Below, in pieces: positions 17,905 through 28,808 of a stretch of 64,000 nt of DNA. Location: NCBI RefSeq assembly GCF_900107975.1, contig NZ_FNVF01000001.1:191756-255755 (forward strand). Reading direction: 5' to 3'. The stretch comes from Paenibacillus sp. UNC499MF (lineage in GTDB: Bacteria > Bacillota > Bacilli > Paenibacillales > NBRC-103111). The translations under genes were made by a program, and so were the position numbers. The notes beneath the pieces were generated by a model. That model searched no databases, was not told where the DNA came from, and worked only from the letters and a program-made list of their open reading frames with translations. Positions within the stretch are counted from its first letter, which is position 1; every line of letters begins with the position of its first letter.

Positions 17905-18247
17905 ACAAATTTGTGTAATCGCACCAGCTATGAAGAGGATCATCCCTTTGCACGCATGTTTCCAGAGAACCGGCGGTCGGTGGAAGCCGGTACATGATGA
18001 AGGCGAGCTCACCTCCGAGCCGGAAGGCGAACCGCAGTACGGCCGTTTCCTTGCAGCTGTGCCTGCCATCCGGCAGGAAGCCGGACGGAAGCGAAGATGT
18101 ACTGCCCAGTAACCGGACCGTTTAGCCCGCGTTAAGGGACTTGAGTGAACAACCGGCAAAGCATGCCGCTTGTTAACTAGGGTGGTACCACGGGGAATAT
18201 ACAACCTCTCGTCCCTAGCCGTAAGAGCTAGAGACGGGAGGTTTTTT
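17905..18247 (+). promoter_or_regulatory. T-box leader (leucine) upstream of leuS
   Basis: The T-box sequence AACTAGGGTGGTACCACGG lies at about 18175-18193, followed by the terminator stem 18203-18219 with 18227-18243 (17 bp with two wobble pairs) and TTTTTT. The 5' part folds into the long stem I region. CTC at 18008-18010, followed by A, is the likely specifier codon for leucine. Uncharged tRNA-Leu would stabilise the antiterminator and let leuS be read. The family and mechanism are established; the specifier position is inferred. Confidence 0.92.
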
Positions 18248-18281
18248 GGTTGCGATGATAACGTCAGGAGGACCTACACAC

Positions 18282-20729
18282 ATGGCACATGAAAAAGAAC
18301 AGCAGGGTTATAACCCGCAGGTAATCGAGCCTAAATGGCAAAAATACTGGGACGACAACCAAACCTTCCGGACATCGGACGAAGCGGGTAAACCGAAATT
18401 TTACGCGCTGGATATGTTTCCGTATCCGTCCGGCGCAGGTCTTCACGTAGGCCACCCGGAAGGGTACACGGCTACCGATATCGTTTCCCGCTTTAAGCGC
18501 ATGCGCGGCTTTAACGTACTCCATCCGATGGGCTGGGATGCTTTCGGTCTGCCGGCCGAGCAGTACGCCCTCGATACGGGCAACGATCCCCGCGAATTTA
18601 CGAAGCAGAATATCGAGAATTTCCGCCGCCAGATCAAGTCGCTGGGCTTCTCGTACGATTGGGAGCGTGAAATTTCCACGACGGATCCCGAGTATTACAA
18701 GTGGACCCAATGGATTTTTATCCAGCTGTATAAAAAGGGCCTCGCTTACGTGGACGAAGTTCCCGTGAACTGGTGTCCCGCGCTCGGAACCGTTCTGGCT
18801 AACGAAGAAGTGATCGACGGCAAGAGCGAACGCGGTAACCATCCCGTCATCCGGAAACCGATGCGCCAATGGGTGCTGCGGATTACCGAGTATGCCGAGC
18901 GCCTTCTGGAAGATCTGGAGGAGCTGGACTGGTCCGAAAGCATCAAGGATATGCAGCGCAACTGGATCGGCAAATCCAAAGGGGCGGAAGTCACTTTCGC
19001 TATCGACGGGCATGAAGGTGACAGCCTGACGGTCTTTACGACCCGTCCGGATACGCTTTTCGGAGCGACTTACTGCGTACTGGCGCCGGAGCATGATCTG
19101 GTTACCAAGATTACGACGTCCGGTCAGGACGCCGACGTGAAAGCGTACCAGGAGAAAGCCGCACGCAAAAGCGACCTGGAGCGTACGGATCTGGCCAAGG
19201 AAAAGTCGGGCGTGTTTACCGGCGCTTATGCCGTTAACCCCGTGAACGGCGCCAAGCTGCCGATCTGGATCGCGGACTACGTGCTTGCCGGTTACGGCAC
19301 AGGGGCTATCATGGCTGTACCGGGACACGACGAACGTGACTGGGAGTTCGCCAAGCAGTACGACCTGCCGATCGTTGAAGTCGTACAGGGCGGCAGCGTG
19401 CAGGAAGCGGCTTATGACGGAGACGGACCGCACGTGAATTCGGGCTTTATCGACGGAATGGGCAAGGAAGAGGCTATCGCGGCCATGATCACCTGGCTGG
19501 AAGAGAACGGCAAAGGCAAAGGCAAAGTCACGTACCGCCTGCGCGACTGGCTGTTCAGCCGTCAGCGCTATTGGGGCGAACCGATTCCGATCCTCCACCT
19601 CGAAGACGGAACGATGAAAACCGTGCCGGAAGACCAGCTGCCGCTTCTGCTTCCGCAGGTCGAGCACATCAAGCCTTCCGGAACCGGCGAATCTCCGCTT
19701 GCCAACGTGGAAGACTGGGTAAACACGATCGATCCCGAAACGGGCATGAAAGCCCGCCGCGAGACGAATACGATGCCGCAGTGGGCGGGAAGCTGCTGGT
19801 ATTACCTGCGCTTTATCGATCCGCGCAACAACGATGAAATCTGCTCTCCCGAGAAGCAGAAGGAATGGCTGCCGGTCGATCTTTATATCGGCGGTGCGGA
19901 GCATGCGGTTCTTCATCTGCTCTACGCGCGCTTCTGGCACAAAGTGCTGTACGATCTCGGAGTGGTCGAGACGAAGGAGCCGTTCCACAAGCTCGTCAAC
20001 CAAGGGATGATTCTCGGCGAGAATATGGAGAAAATGTCCAAATCCCGCGGGAACGTGGTGAATCCCGACGATATCGTCAATGAATTCGGTGCGGATACTC
20101 TGCGTATGTATGAAATGTTCATGGGGCCGCTTGAAGCGACGAAGCCTTGGAATACCAACGGCGTGGAAGGCTCTTACCGTTTCCTTAACCGCGTGTGGCG
20201 TCTGTTCGTGGACGAGAACGGGGCACTCAGCGGCAAAATTTCCGATGACGAGAATGCCGGCGGAGACGCGTTTAAACGCACGTGGCACCGTACCGTCAAG
20301 AAAATTACGGAAGATTTCGAAGCCCTCCGTTTTAATACCGCTATCAGCCAGCTGATGATTTTCGTCAACGAAGCTTATAAGACAGAAGCGCTGCCGAAAA
20401 CGGCCGTGAAGCATTTTGTCCAAATGCTTTCTCCGCTCGCTCCGCACATTTCGGAAGAACTGTGGCAGAAGCTCGGCGGAACCGGCTCTATCACGTATGA
20501 AGCGTGGCCGGTATACGAGGAGGCTTGGACGGTGGACGACGAGGTGGAAATTGTCGTTCAAGTGAACGGCAAGATCGCCGACCGCGTTAAAGTCGCCAAA
20601 GACCTTGACGAAGCGGGCATGCAGGAGCTTGCTCTTGGTCTCGACAAAGTAAAAGAGCTGAGCGCCGGCAAAACCGTCCGCAAAATCATCGCCGTAAAAG
20701 GCAAGCTCGTCAACATCGTAGTCGGATAA
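18282..20729 (+). CDS. leuS: Leucyl-tRNA synthetase
   Basis: 815 residues. ATG at 18282 follows AGGAGG at 18266-18271; an upstream TTG at 18246 lies inside the terminator U tract and is rejected. Class I motifs are present: HVGH in [15 protein letters not shown] and KMSKS in [12 protein letters not shown]. The editing domain is in the [19 protein letters not shown] region and the anticodon-binding domain at the C-terminus. It charges tRNA-Leu and is controlled by the T-box leader. Confidence 0.98.
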   Translation: MAHEKEQQGYNPQVIEPKWQKYWDDNQTFRTSDEAGKPKFYALDMFPYPSGAGLHVGHPEGYTATDIVSRFKRMRGFNVLHPMGWDAFGLPAEQYALDTGNDPREFTKQNIENFRRQIKSLGFSYDWEREISTTDPEYYKWTQWIFIQLYKKGLAYVDEVPVNWCPALGTVLANEEVIDGKSERGNHPVIRKPMRQWVLRITEYAERLLEDLEELDWSESIKDMQRNWIGKSKGAEVTFAIDGHEGDSLTVFTTRPDTLFGATYCVLAPEHDLVTKITTSGQDADVKAYQEKAARKSDLERTDLAKEKSGVFTGAYAVNPVNGAKLPIWIADYVLAGYGTGAIMAVPGHDERDWEFAKQYDLPIVEVVQGGSVQEAAYDGDGPHVNSGFIDGMGKEEAIAAMITWLEENGKGKGKVTYRLRDWLFSRQRYWGEPIPILHLEDGTMKTVPEDQLPLLLPQVEHIKPSGTGESPLANVEDWVNTIDPETGMKARRETNTMPQWAGSCWYYLRFIDPRNNDEICSPEKQKEWLPVDLYIGGAEHAVLHLLYARFWHKVLYDLGVVETKEPFHKLVNQGMILGENMEKMSKSRGNVVNPDDIVNEFGADTLRMYEMFMGPLEATKPWNTNGVEGSYRFLNRVWRLFVDENGALSGKISDDENAGGDAFKRTWHRTVKKITEDFEALRFNTAISQLMIFVNEAYKTEALPKTAVKHFVQMLSPLAPHISEELWQKLGGTGSITYEAWPVYEEAWTVDDEVEIVVQVNGKIADRVKVAKDLDEAGMQELALGLDKVKELSAGKTVRKIIAVKGKLVNIVVG

Positions 20730-20795
20730 ACAGCCTGGTATTCAGGGATTCCTTCAGGTTCATTCTTCCACAGGAATGCTGAATCTGAGGAGGTC

Positions 20796-20870
20796 TCCGG
20801 ACAGCCCGAAACGGCGGTACCGCTTTTCTTTTTTTCAGAAAAGCGGCTTCCGCCGTCGGACGGCTCCGGA
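20796..20870. repeat. Nested 75-base hairpin between leuS and comER
   Basis: Outer arms TCCGGA (20796-20801) and TCCGGA (20865-20870) enclose inner arms ACGGCGGTACCGCTTTTCT (20811-20829) and its near-complement (20837-20856). The T run is in the loop, not after the stem, so it is not a classic terminator, though it lies where two genes converge. The remaining bases to 21064 are AT-rich with no ORF seen. Confidence 0.6.
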
Positions 20871-21064
20871 CAAAAAGCTGTCTTACAAACTTACTTCGCA
20901 TTTTCCCTGAAGCATTTCCGCATCAGAAATTACCCCGATCCGCCAAAGCTCCTTATCTTTCTCCAAACTTATGAAGTCCGATAACTAACGAATAAAGCCC
21001 GACTTTCCTTCTTTCCGAAATTACACTTTCCACCCTCTTCTATTTTACCGCTTTTTTCCACCTT

Positions 21065-21895
21065 CTATTGTTTTTTTGTCGTAAATACGACTTCCACTTT
21101 TTCCAGATCCTCTTCGTATTTCGCATGCGTAATCCCGATTAACCGGTTAAACATCCCGTCCAGATCCTGCTCCATCAACCGCAATCCCTCCGCCGTAATT
21201 CCTCCCGGAACACGTACCCTTTTTTGAAGCGAAACCGGATCGAAACCGCCCGTTGTCAAGAGCTTGCCCGTGCCCAGCGTCATTTCCGAAGCGAGTATGG
21301 TTGCTTCTTCGGCAGATATTCCCGTCTCCGCCACTGCGGCTTCGATATACTTTTCGAGAAAAAAGGCCAGGAACGCGGGAGCGCAGCTCGACAGATCGGA
21401 ACTGATCCGGGTATATGCCTCGGAGACTCTGACAGGTGTGGAGATGTGAGTCAGAAGATTTTCAATCCATTCTTTATCCTCGGGATGCATGCGCTCTCCG
21501 TGAATGCACAAGGTTGATCCGCTGAGCACGTAATTGGTGATACTCGGGATAATCTTCGTTACCTTGCAGGGAAGCTGGTTTTCCAGATGCTTCAGCAGGA
21601 CCGGACTCGTGATGGATACGACGATTTGGGCCGGCTCCAGAACCGGCCGGATTTCGTCAATGACTTTCTTATAATCAAGGGGCTTCACGCATAGAAAAAC
21701 GACATCACGGCCTGCTGCGGCTTCCGCATTGCCGGAGGCCGCGGTCAGTCCGGCGTAGGTTTCCGCCAACCGTTGTACTTTGCCGGGAGTGCGGTTTGCG
21801 GCCCAGATTTGCTCAGGATTGAGCGCTCCCGAATGGATGAGCGCTTCGATCAGAATACTTCCCATGCTGCCTGTACCGATAAAACCCGCTTTCAT
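21065..21895 (-). CDS. comER: ComER, pyrroline-5-carboxylate reductase-like protein
   Basis: 276 residues on the minus strand. The ATG at 21895 is favoured over a TTG two codons upstream because AGGAGGG then sits 7 bases away. The NADP-binding motif is GFIGTGSMGSILIEAL at the N-terminus; the ProC fold continues through VVFLCVKPLDYKKVI and the C-terminal VRVPGGITAEGLRLME. ComER lies opposite comEA, as in B. subtilis. It is not a proven proline enzyme; links to sporulation and biofilm control have been reported. Confidence 0.9.
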   Translation of the reverse strand: MKAGFIGTGSMGSILIEALIHSGALNPEQIWAANRTPGKVQRLAETYAGLTAASGNAEAAAGRDVVFLCVKPLDYKKVIDEIRPVLEPAQIVVSITSPVLLKHLENQLPCKVTKIIPSITNYVLSGSTLCIHGERMHPEDKEWIENLLTHISTPVRVSEAYTRISSDLSSCAPAFLAFFLEKYIEAAVAETGISAEEATILASEMTLGTGKLLTTGGFDPVSLQKRVRVPGGITAEGLRLMEQDLDGMFNRLIGITHAKYEEDLEKVEVVFTTKKQ

Positions 21896-22135
21896 CGACA
21901 ACCCTCCTCATGAAATAGTCGGACAGGTCTCCTTCCGGCGGCACGACCGGTGCTTTATACCGGAACGGATTCATTACACCCGACCCATAACAGAAGCGGG
22001 CGCCGACAAGTTTACCTCGTTGTGCATGGACTCAAAAAATCAGGAACGTTTTCTTAACGGTATGAACATTCTCACACATTTATGCCGGTTTCCGTGCTGT
22101 AAAATCACTTATTCAAAAATTCAAAGGAGTGTTGT

Positions 22136-22846
22136 ATGTTGAACTGGAATTTTCAGAGCTGGAAGAGCCGGGGCGTTCTTGCTGTTTTCGCTGGGGTAAT
22201 CGCGGCAGGAGTAACAATCTGGCTGCTTGTCAGCCCGCGAGGCACCGTGCCGCAGGGCTTTACGGCGTTGAATGCCTCCATGGCCCAAACGATAGAAGGA
22301 ACCAAGCCGGTATCGTCTGCGGAGAAGCCATCCTCATCGTCACCGTCATTGAAAACGGAGGCGAAGGAAGAAGCCGGCGTCGGGAGTAAGCAGGCGGTGG
22401 CGGAGGAATCCGCGGGTGCTAACGGAAGCGGCCGGGAGCAGGCACCGGCTGCAGCCGGGAAAGAGGCGGGAGCCGATGACAAACCCGCGCAGGCGGATCA
22501 ACGGCAGCCAGCAGGCGGAGGGACCGGCTCGGTCCGGGGGGCGCAGGAATCCGGGAAACCCGGGAGCGGGGCGTCCGCGCCGGTCCCGGAAACGGGTACG
22601 GGAGGAGGGACAAAAGCGTCGGCAGCAGACAAGAAAATTCCGTCCGGTCCCCTAGTCGATATTAATACAGCGAATTTACAGCAATTGATGGAACTGCCCG
22701 GAATCGGCGAAAGCAAAGGGAAAGCGATTCTTGCTTACCGGGAACAGCACGGTAAGTTCAAACGGGCCGAGCAGCTTCTGGATATAAAGGGAATCGGCGA
22801 AAAAATGCTCGCGAAAATGAAGCCTTACCTGCAAATCAGCCCATGA
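22136..22846 (+). CDS. comEA: ComEA, competence DNA receptor
   Basis: 236 residues; ATG with AAAGGAGTG upstream. One membrane helix lies at about 13-33, then a long Ala/Gly/Ser/Glu/Pro-rich stretch to about 168, then the helix-hairpin-helix pair VDINTANLQQLMELPGIGES and EQLLDIKGIGEKMLAKMKPY. ComEA binds incoming double-stranded DNA at the outer face of the membrane. The SLBB-like oligomerisation domain of B. subtilis ComEA is not visible; the low-complexity linker stands in its place. Confidence 0.93.
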   Translation: MLNWNFQSWKSRGVLAVFAGVIAAGVTIWLLVSPRGTVPQGFTALNASMAQTIEGTKPVSSAEKPSSSSPSLKTEAKEEAGVGSKQAVAEESAGANGSGREQAPAAAGKEAGADDKPAQADQRQPAGGGTGSVRGAQESGKPGSGASAPVPETGTGGGTKASAADKKIPSGPLVDINTANLQQLMELPGIGESKGKAILAYREQHGKFKRAEQLLDIKGIGEKMLAKMKPYLQISP

Positions 22847-22953
22847 CGGGATTAAAGAAGGGAGTAAGAAGGAAAGAAGAGAATGCGCAAATGTCGGAAT
22901 TGAGAAAATCTACTAAACTTTCTTTCATTTTACGAGGAAATATGAGAAAATAG

Positions 22954-24303
<1,350 letters not shown>

Positions 24304-24311
24304 GTGCCGGC

Positions 24312-24824
24312 ATGACGGGGCGCAAAGACTGGGATACTTACTTCATGGATATCGCCTACATGGCCTCAACGCGCTCGCAGTGCAGCCGTCGGCATGTCGG
24401 GGCTGTGCTCGTGCAGGGTAAGAAGCTTCTCGGCACGGCTTACAACGGGGCCCCGATGGGCGTCCCGGACTGCTCCGAAGAAGGATGCATGCTTGTCGAA
24501 GAGTATGAACTGCACGTTGTGAACGGTAAGGAAGAAATGATCCGCAAGCAGCGCTGTATCCGTACGATTCATGCGGAACAGAACCTGCTCCTGTTCACCG
24601 ACCGTGAAGACCGCGAAGGCTCCAGCGTCTACGTGACGGACCAGCCGTGCTGGACCTGCTCGAATATGCTGGCCAACAGCGGTGTAAGGGAGATCGTGTT
24701 TCACCGTCCTTATCCCAAAGACAGCGACAAGGTGAATGCCTTGATGGCTGCGAGAGGGATCGCTTTCCGCCAAATACAAGGATACGAGCCGCCCGAAGGA
24801 ACGGACCACCGGATTGTAAACTGA
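24312..24824 (+). CDS. comEB: ComEB, dCMP deaminase family protein
   Basis: 170 residues, starting 8 bases after metY. The zinc-binding motifs are HAEQNLLLF (His and catalytic Glu) and DQPCWTCSNML (two Cys). An extra N-terminal Cys/His cluster (SQCSRRHVGAVL, CSEEGCML) is usual in this family. It deaminates dCMP to dUMP; the gene lies in the comE cluster but is not needed for uptake in B. subtilis. Confidence 0.95.
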   Translation: MTGRKDWDTYFMDIAYMASTRSQCSRRHVGAVLVQGKKLLGTAYNGAPMGVPDCSEEGCMLVEEYELHVVNGKEEMIRKQRCIRTIHAEQNLLLFTDREDREGSSVYVTDQPCWTCSNMLANSGVREIVFHRPYPKDSDKVNALMAARGIAFRQIQGYEPPEGTDHRIVN

Positions 24825-24914
24825 ATGAAGTTCGGCGGAAGGCCCGTTGTCTGAGAGAACACACTCCGGACAAGACAAGCCGTTTCACTGAACGGACCAT
24901 AAATAGCGTGAGGA

Positions 24915-24957
24915 AGAACCTCCGCTGCTCCAGATGAGCAGCGGAGGTTCTTTTTGT
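24915..24957 (+). terminator. Strong terminator after comEB
   Basis: A perfect 16-bp stem (24915-24930 with 24936-24951) and a TTTTTGTTG tail. It separates comEB from comEC. Confidence 0.9.
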
Positions 24958-25021
24958 TGTCCGGCGGTGAAATCGGCTGTGGGGTATGGCAAACGAATAA
25001 CAAATTCAGGGGGACACGAAA

Positions 25022-27892
25022 ATGCGTCTAAACCGCAATGATATAACAGGTCTGTCGGTTTTGTGGGTTATCGGCTATGCGGCGGCCATCTACGCGTCCA
25101 AACCGTGGATGACGCTCTGGAGCGGCGCGGCTTTCGCCGCCGCGGCCGCCGGCGTCATGGCGCTTCGTCTGCCGAAGCGCCGGTGGATCGCTGCGGCGCT
25201 CGTCGTCGCCGCAGCCTGCTGCTATTACGCCGATACGGACCGGCGTAACAGCACCGCTCTGCCCGCCGCATCCGCGGCTGCCGCTGGCGGCAGCCAGGTG
25301 AGCGTGGCGGGCACGCTGGCCTCTCCTGTCGCCGTCGACGGCGACAGAGCCTCATTCGAGCTGCGCGTCTCGCAGCTCGGGGAAAGCGGCGGCAGCGGAA
25401 CTTCCGCTGCCGGAGGGGCTCCGCCGGAGGAGCGGGTGCAGGTGTCCCTGCGCCTGCTGAGTCCGGCGGAGCAGACCGCCGCGGCATCCTGGCGGCGGGG
25501 GGACCGGCTCGCCGTGCGGGGCGAGCTGCAGGAGCCCGCTGCCGCGCGGAACTTCGGCGGATTCGACTATCGCCGCTATTTGCGCCAGCAGGGCAAACAC
25601 TGGCTGCTGGTCGTCAAAGGCGCCCAGCAGGTGCAGCACGGCCCGCCGGCGTCCTTATCCGCCGTTTTCAAGAGTCCGCGGCTGGCGGCTGACCGCCTTC
25701 TGCGGACGACGGATGCCCTCCGCGGCTATCTGGGAAGCCGCATCGACCGGATTTTTACGCCCGGGCAGGCGGGCTTTATGAAAAGCATGCTTATCGGATT
25801 AACCGATGATATGGACCCGGACCGATACGGTCAATTTTCCAATCTCGGACTGACTCATATTCTCGCGATTTCGGGACTGAACGTAGCCGTTTTTCTGGGC
25901 GTTCTGATCTGGGTGCTGAAAAGGCTCGGTCTGCCCAAGGAGACGTATCTGCTTGTTGCCGTCTTTCTCCTGCCCCTCTACATTCTTCTGACCGGAGCTT
26001 CCCCGTCTATCGTAAGGGCGGGTCTCATGACGATGATCGGCCTGCTTGCGGTCCGTAAAAACCGGATCAAAGATATTTTGCAGATCGCTTGTCTGGTCGG
26101 GCTTGGGCTTCTGATTTGGAATCCCTATTATTTGCTGGATGTCAGCTTTCAGCTTTCTTTTCTGGTGACGATCGGATTGATCGTCGGCGTTCCCCGCGTT
26201 ACCGCCCTTCTGCCCCTCAAAAACGGGATACTCCGGAATACCGCCGCCATCACCCTCGTGTCCCAGCTTGTCTCATTTCCCGTCTCCATTTATTATTTCA
26301 ATCAATTTTCGCTGCTTTCTTGGCTGGCAAACGCTGCACTCGTGCCGGTCTTCAGCCTGCTTATTTTCCCCGCGGGTTTAATCGCCACTTTTCTCGGACT
26401 TTTGTATGTTCCGATCGGCCGTTTGGGGGCTTGGGTCACCGAAACCGGGACAGGATTCGTTTTCAGCATCGTAGAGTGGCTGGACCGGTGGGAGGGATTC
26501 CGGACAATCTGGCCGTCCCCCTCGTTTTTCTGGATTGCGGCCTATTATATCCTGCTTGCCGGCATTTGCCTCGTACTCGAACGTCTCGTCCTAAACCGCC
26601 GTGTCCAAGAAGCGGAGGAGGGGCCCCGGCTCGATGTGCCCGCTTCGGGTCAAGGGGGGTTATACAAGTTCAGTAAATCTCCCGCCGCCGTTATTACGCT
26701 CGGTTTTTGCTGGATCGGACTCCTTTTCTACGGCTACACGCCCGACCGCTGGAGCACGGAGGCTTACGTGGACATGATCGACGTGGGGCAGGGAGACAGC
26801 ATCCTCATCCGGACCCCGGCCCGTAGATACATACTGGTAGACGGAGGCGGGACCGTCACTTTCCGCAAGCCCGGAGAGGAATGGAAGCTGCGCAGAGACC
26901 CTTATGAGGTAGGAAGAAAAACGCTGGTTCCCCTGCTGAAAAAAAGAGGGGTCCACAAGCTGGATGCCGTTATCCTGACCCATGAAGACGCCGACCACAG
27001 CGGAGGGCTCCAGGCTGTTCTGGAGGACTTTCCGGTGGAGACGTTTATTTTCAACGGCACTTACAAGTCGGGCCCTCAAGTGGAAAAACTGTTCCGTACG
27101 GTTGTGGATAAGAAAATCCCGCTTATTTCCGCCGCTTACGGAAAAACACTCCGGATGGACAGCCGGACACGGCTCGATTTTCTCGCCCCACAGCTTCCGG
27201 CCGGTACGCACTCGCCCCCGGACGAATACAAGCCTGGAGAAGCGGCGTTTCCCGCCGGTAAAAGCTCGTCCCCGGACACATCCGGCTCTGGAAAAGCCGC
27301 ATTTCCCGTTCAGCCGACGGAAGGAAAAGCGGAAGCCGCGCCCGCACCCCCGCCCGCAAGGGATGCTTCCGGCTCCACCGGCAGCCCCATTGTGATGGAA
27401 AACGAGCAGAACGGCGTTTCCGTCGTTTTTCTGCTGGAAATGGACGGGACCAGGTGGCTTTTTACCGGGGATATGGATGTTAAAGCGGAGCGCCGCGTCC
27501 TGGAGCTTTTGCAGACCGGAAATTCCGCGGGAGAAGCGCACGAAACGAAGCCTCCGCAGTCTGACACCGGCACACACGAACGAGACCGCACGGAAAACGG
27601 ATCCCCGGCGCCTGCAGGGATCGACGTTCTCAAAGTGGCCCACCACGGCAGCAAAACGTCTACCGGCAGCGACTGGCTCGGCTACTGGAAGCCCCGCACC
27701 GCTCTTATTTCCGCGGGGGTTAAAAATATGTATCGGCATCCTTCGCCGGACGTTGTCGCAAGACTGGAAAGAAACGATATCCGGGTTCTCCGGACGGATT
27801 TATTGGGAGAGATTCAGCTCCTTGTAAAAAGAGGGAAGATTTACGTACGTTCGATGCTGTCCGCCAATTCTTCCGTTCCCGTGGACAACTGA
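25022..27892 (+). CDS. comEC: ComEC/Rec2 DNA channel with metallo-beta-lactamase domain
   Basis: 956 residues, against about 776 in B. subtilis. N-terminal membrane helices and a DUF4131/OB region (residues 1 to about 220), the Competence domain with many helices (LTHILAISGLNVAVFLGVLI, about 275-530), then a metallo-beta-lactamase domain (DMIDVGQGDSILI, LTHEDADHSGG, TGDMD, KVAHHGSKTSTGS). It carries single-stranded DNA across the membrane and may degrade the other strand. Two Pro/Ser/Gly-rich insertions split the lactamase domain near 725-800 and 835-865. Confidence 0.95.
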   Translation: MRLNRNDITGLSVLWVIGYAAAIYASKPWMTLWSGAAFAAAAAGVMALRLPKRRWIAAALVVAAACCYYADTDRRNSTALPAASAAAAGGSQVSVAGTLASPVAVDGDRASFELRVSQLGESGGSGTSAAGGAPPEERVQVSLRLLSPAEQTAAASWRRGDRLAVRGELQEPAAARNFGGFDYRRYLRQQGKHWLLVVKGAQQVQHGPPASLSAVFKSPRLAADRLLRTTDALRGYLGSRIDRIFTPGQAGFMKSMLIGLTDDMDPDRYGQFSNLGLTHILAISGLNVAVFLGVLIWVLKRLGLPKETYLLVAVFLLPLYILLTGASPSIVRAGLMTMIGLLAVRKNRIKDILQIACLVGLGLLIWNPYYLLDVSFQLSFLVTIGLIVGVPRVTALLPLKNGILRNTAAITLVSQLVSFPVSIYYFNQFSLLSWLANAALVPVFSLLIFPAGLIATFLGLLYVPIGRLGAWVTETGTGFVFSIVEWLDRWEGFRTIWPSPSFFWIAAYYILLAGICLVLERLVLNRRVQEAEEGPRLDVPASGQGGLYKFSKSPAAVITLGFCWIGLLFYGYTPDRWSTEAYVDMIDVGQGDSILIRTPARRYILVDGGGTVTFRKPGEEWKLRRDPYEVGRKTLVPLLKKRGVHKLDAVILTHEDADHSGGLQAVLEDFPVETFIFNGTYKSGPQVEKLFRTVVDKKIPLISAAYGKTLRMDSRTRLDFLAPQLPAGTHSPPDEYKPGEAAFPAGKSSSPDTSGSGKAAFPVQPTEGKAEAAPAPPPARDASGSTGSPIVMENEQNGVSVVFLLEMDGTRWLFTGDMDVKAERRVLELLQTGNSAGEAHETKPPQSDTGTHERDRTENGSPAPAGIDVLKVAHHGSKTSTGSDWLGYWKPRTALISAGVKNMYRHPSPDVVARLERNDIRVLRTDLLGEIQLLVKRGKIYVRSMLSANSSVPVDN

Positions 27893-28204
27893 CCGTCCCG
27901 ACGGAAAGCTTTAAGCTCTCGTGTGCCGTTAGCGCTGGAGGCAGAACGATTTTGTGCACAGGATATTTCATCCGGACTGAAGCTGATTTTCAGGTAGTTT
28001 TCAGCCGAAAGAAACATTTTGGCAACATTCTTGTGCTATTGTTAAGGGACGAGGTTTTAAACCCGGACCACTCCTTCTGTGCTGGGAATTGTTCGCTTAT
28101 TACGCGTACTTTCCCCATTTTGTTAATTATCTCCGCCAAAAGTGTACCTCCGGAAAAATTTTTGATATTCTAGTAGAATGAAAGTCCTAAATTTGATGAT
28201 AAGT
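27893..28204 (+). other. Gene-free spacer before the sigma factor
   Basis: About 310 bases with no ORF that has a ribosome site. The sequence becomes AT-rich toward the ECF-type promoter at 28205. No terminator for comEC was identified with confidence. Confidence 0.4.
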
Positions 28205-28231
28205 TGCAACATTCGTGAACATAGATGCGTC
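28205..28231 (+). promoter_or_regulatory. Candidate ECF sigma-type promoter (autoregulation)
   Basis: TGCAAC (28205-28210), 17-base spacer, CGTC (28228-28231), close to the AAC / CGT pattern of ECF promoters. The start point would be near 28238, so the TTG at 28239 cannot be the start codon and GTG 28260 is favoured. ECF factors commonly drive their own genes; this is inference from the motif. Confidence 0.5.
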
Positions 28232-28259
28232 TGTATAGTTGCAAGAGAGGGGGATTCTT

Positions 28260-28808
28260 GTGGTAGCGCCCGAAATGGTAAAAGCGGCACAATCGGGTGA
28301 CCGGGAAGCGCTAGTTACCTTATTAAGACAAATTGAAACCCATGTCTACCGCACGGCTTATTACCTGCTGGGTAATGAGCAGGATGCCCTCGATGCCTCG
28401 CAAGAAGCGCTTATTCGTATTTATACGAAAATCCAGTCTTATGAAGAGAAGGCTCTTTTTAAAACGTGGGTTCAGCGCATTGTGACCAATATCTGCATCG
28501 ACAAATTCCGCAAGACGAAGCCGACCGTATCCATCGAAGAACACGAACTTACGTTCACCACCCCCAAGGACGTTGAGGACGAAGTGATGATCGGTTACTT
28601 GGCGCAGGATATTCAAGAAGCTATCGAGAAACTGCCCGAGCATCACCGATCGGTCGTTGTTTTGCGGTATTTGCAGGATTTCTCCTATCACGAGATTGCG
28701 GATTGCCTGGGGCTTCCGCTGAACACGGTTAAATCCTATCTTTTTCGGGCGAGACAGCAGTTGCAAGGGTTACTTCATGAATATCAGAAAGGAGGTGTTC
28801 GGGGATGA
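28260..28808 (+). CDS. ECF-type RNA polymerase sigma factor
   Basis: 182 residues from GTG at 28260, with AGAGGGGGA about 6 bases upstream. Region 2 covers about residues 15-80 (YLLGNEQDALDASQEALIRI, TWVQRIVTNICIDKFRK) and region 4 about 118-175 (LPEHHRSVVVLRYLQDFSYH, then EIADCLGLPLNTVKSYLFRA). It is close in form to SigW/SigV-type factors, but no exact orthologue is claimed. The last codons overlap the anti-sigma gene by four bases, and AAGGAGG for that gene lies within this one. Confidence 0.92.
   Translation: MVAPEMVKAAQSGDREALVTLLRQIETHVYRTAYYLLGNEQDALDASQEALIRIYTKIQSYEEKALFKTWVQRIVTNICIDKFRKTKPTVSIEEHELTFTTPKDVEDEVMIGYLAQDIQEAIEKLPEHHRSVVVLRYLQDFSYHEIADCLGLPLNTVKSYLFRARQQLQGLLHEYQKGGVRG

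Noticed and set aside
18264-20561. 765-residue minus-strand frame opposite leuS
   Set aside because: It is a shadow of leuS codon bias with no family features.
28239-28259. TTG start for the sigma factor
   Set aside because: It would fall at the predicted transcription start and has no ribosome site; GTG 28260 is well placed.
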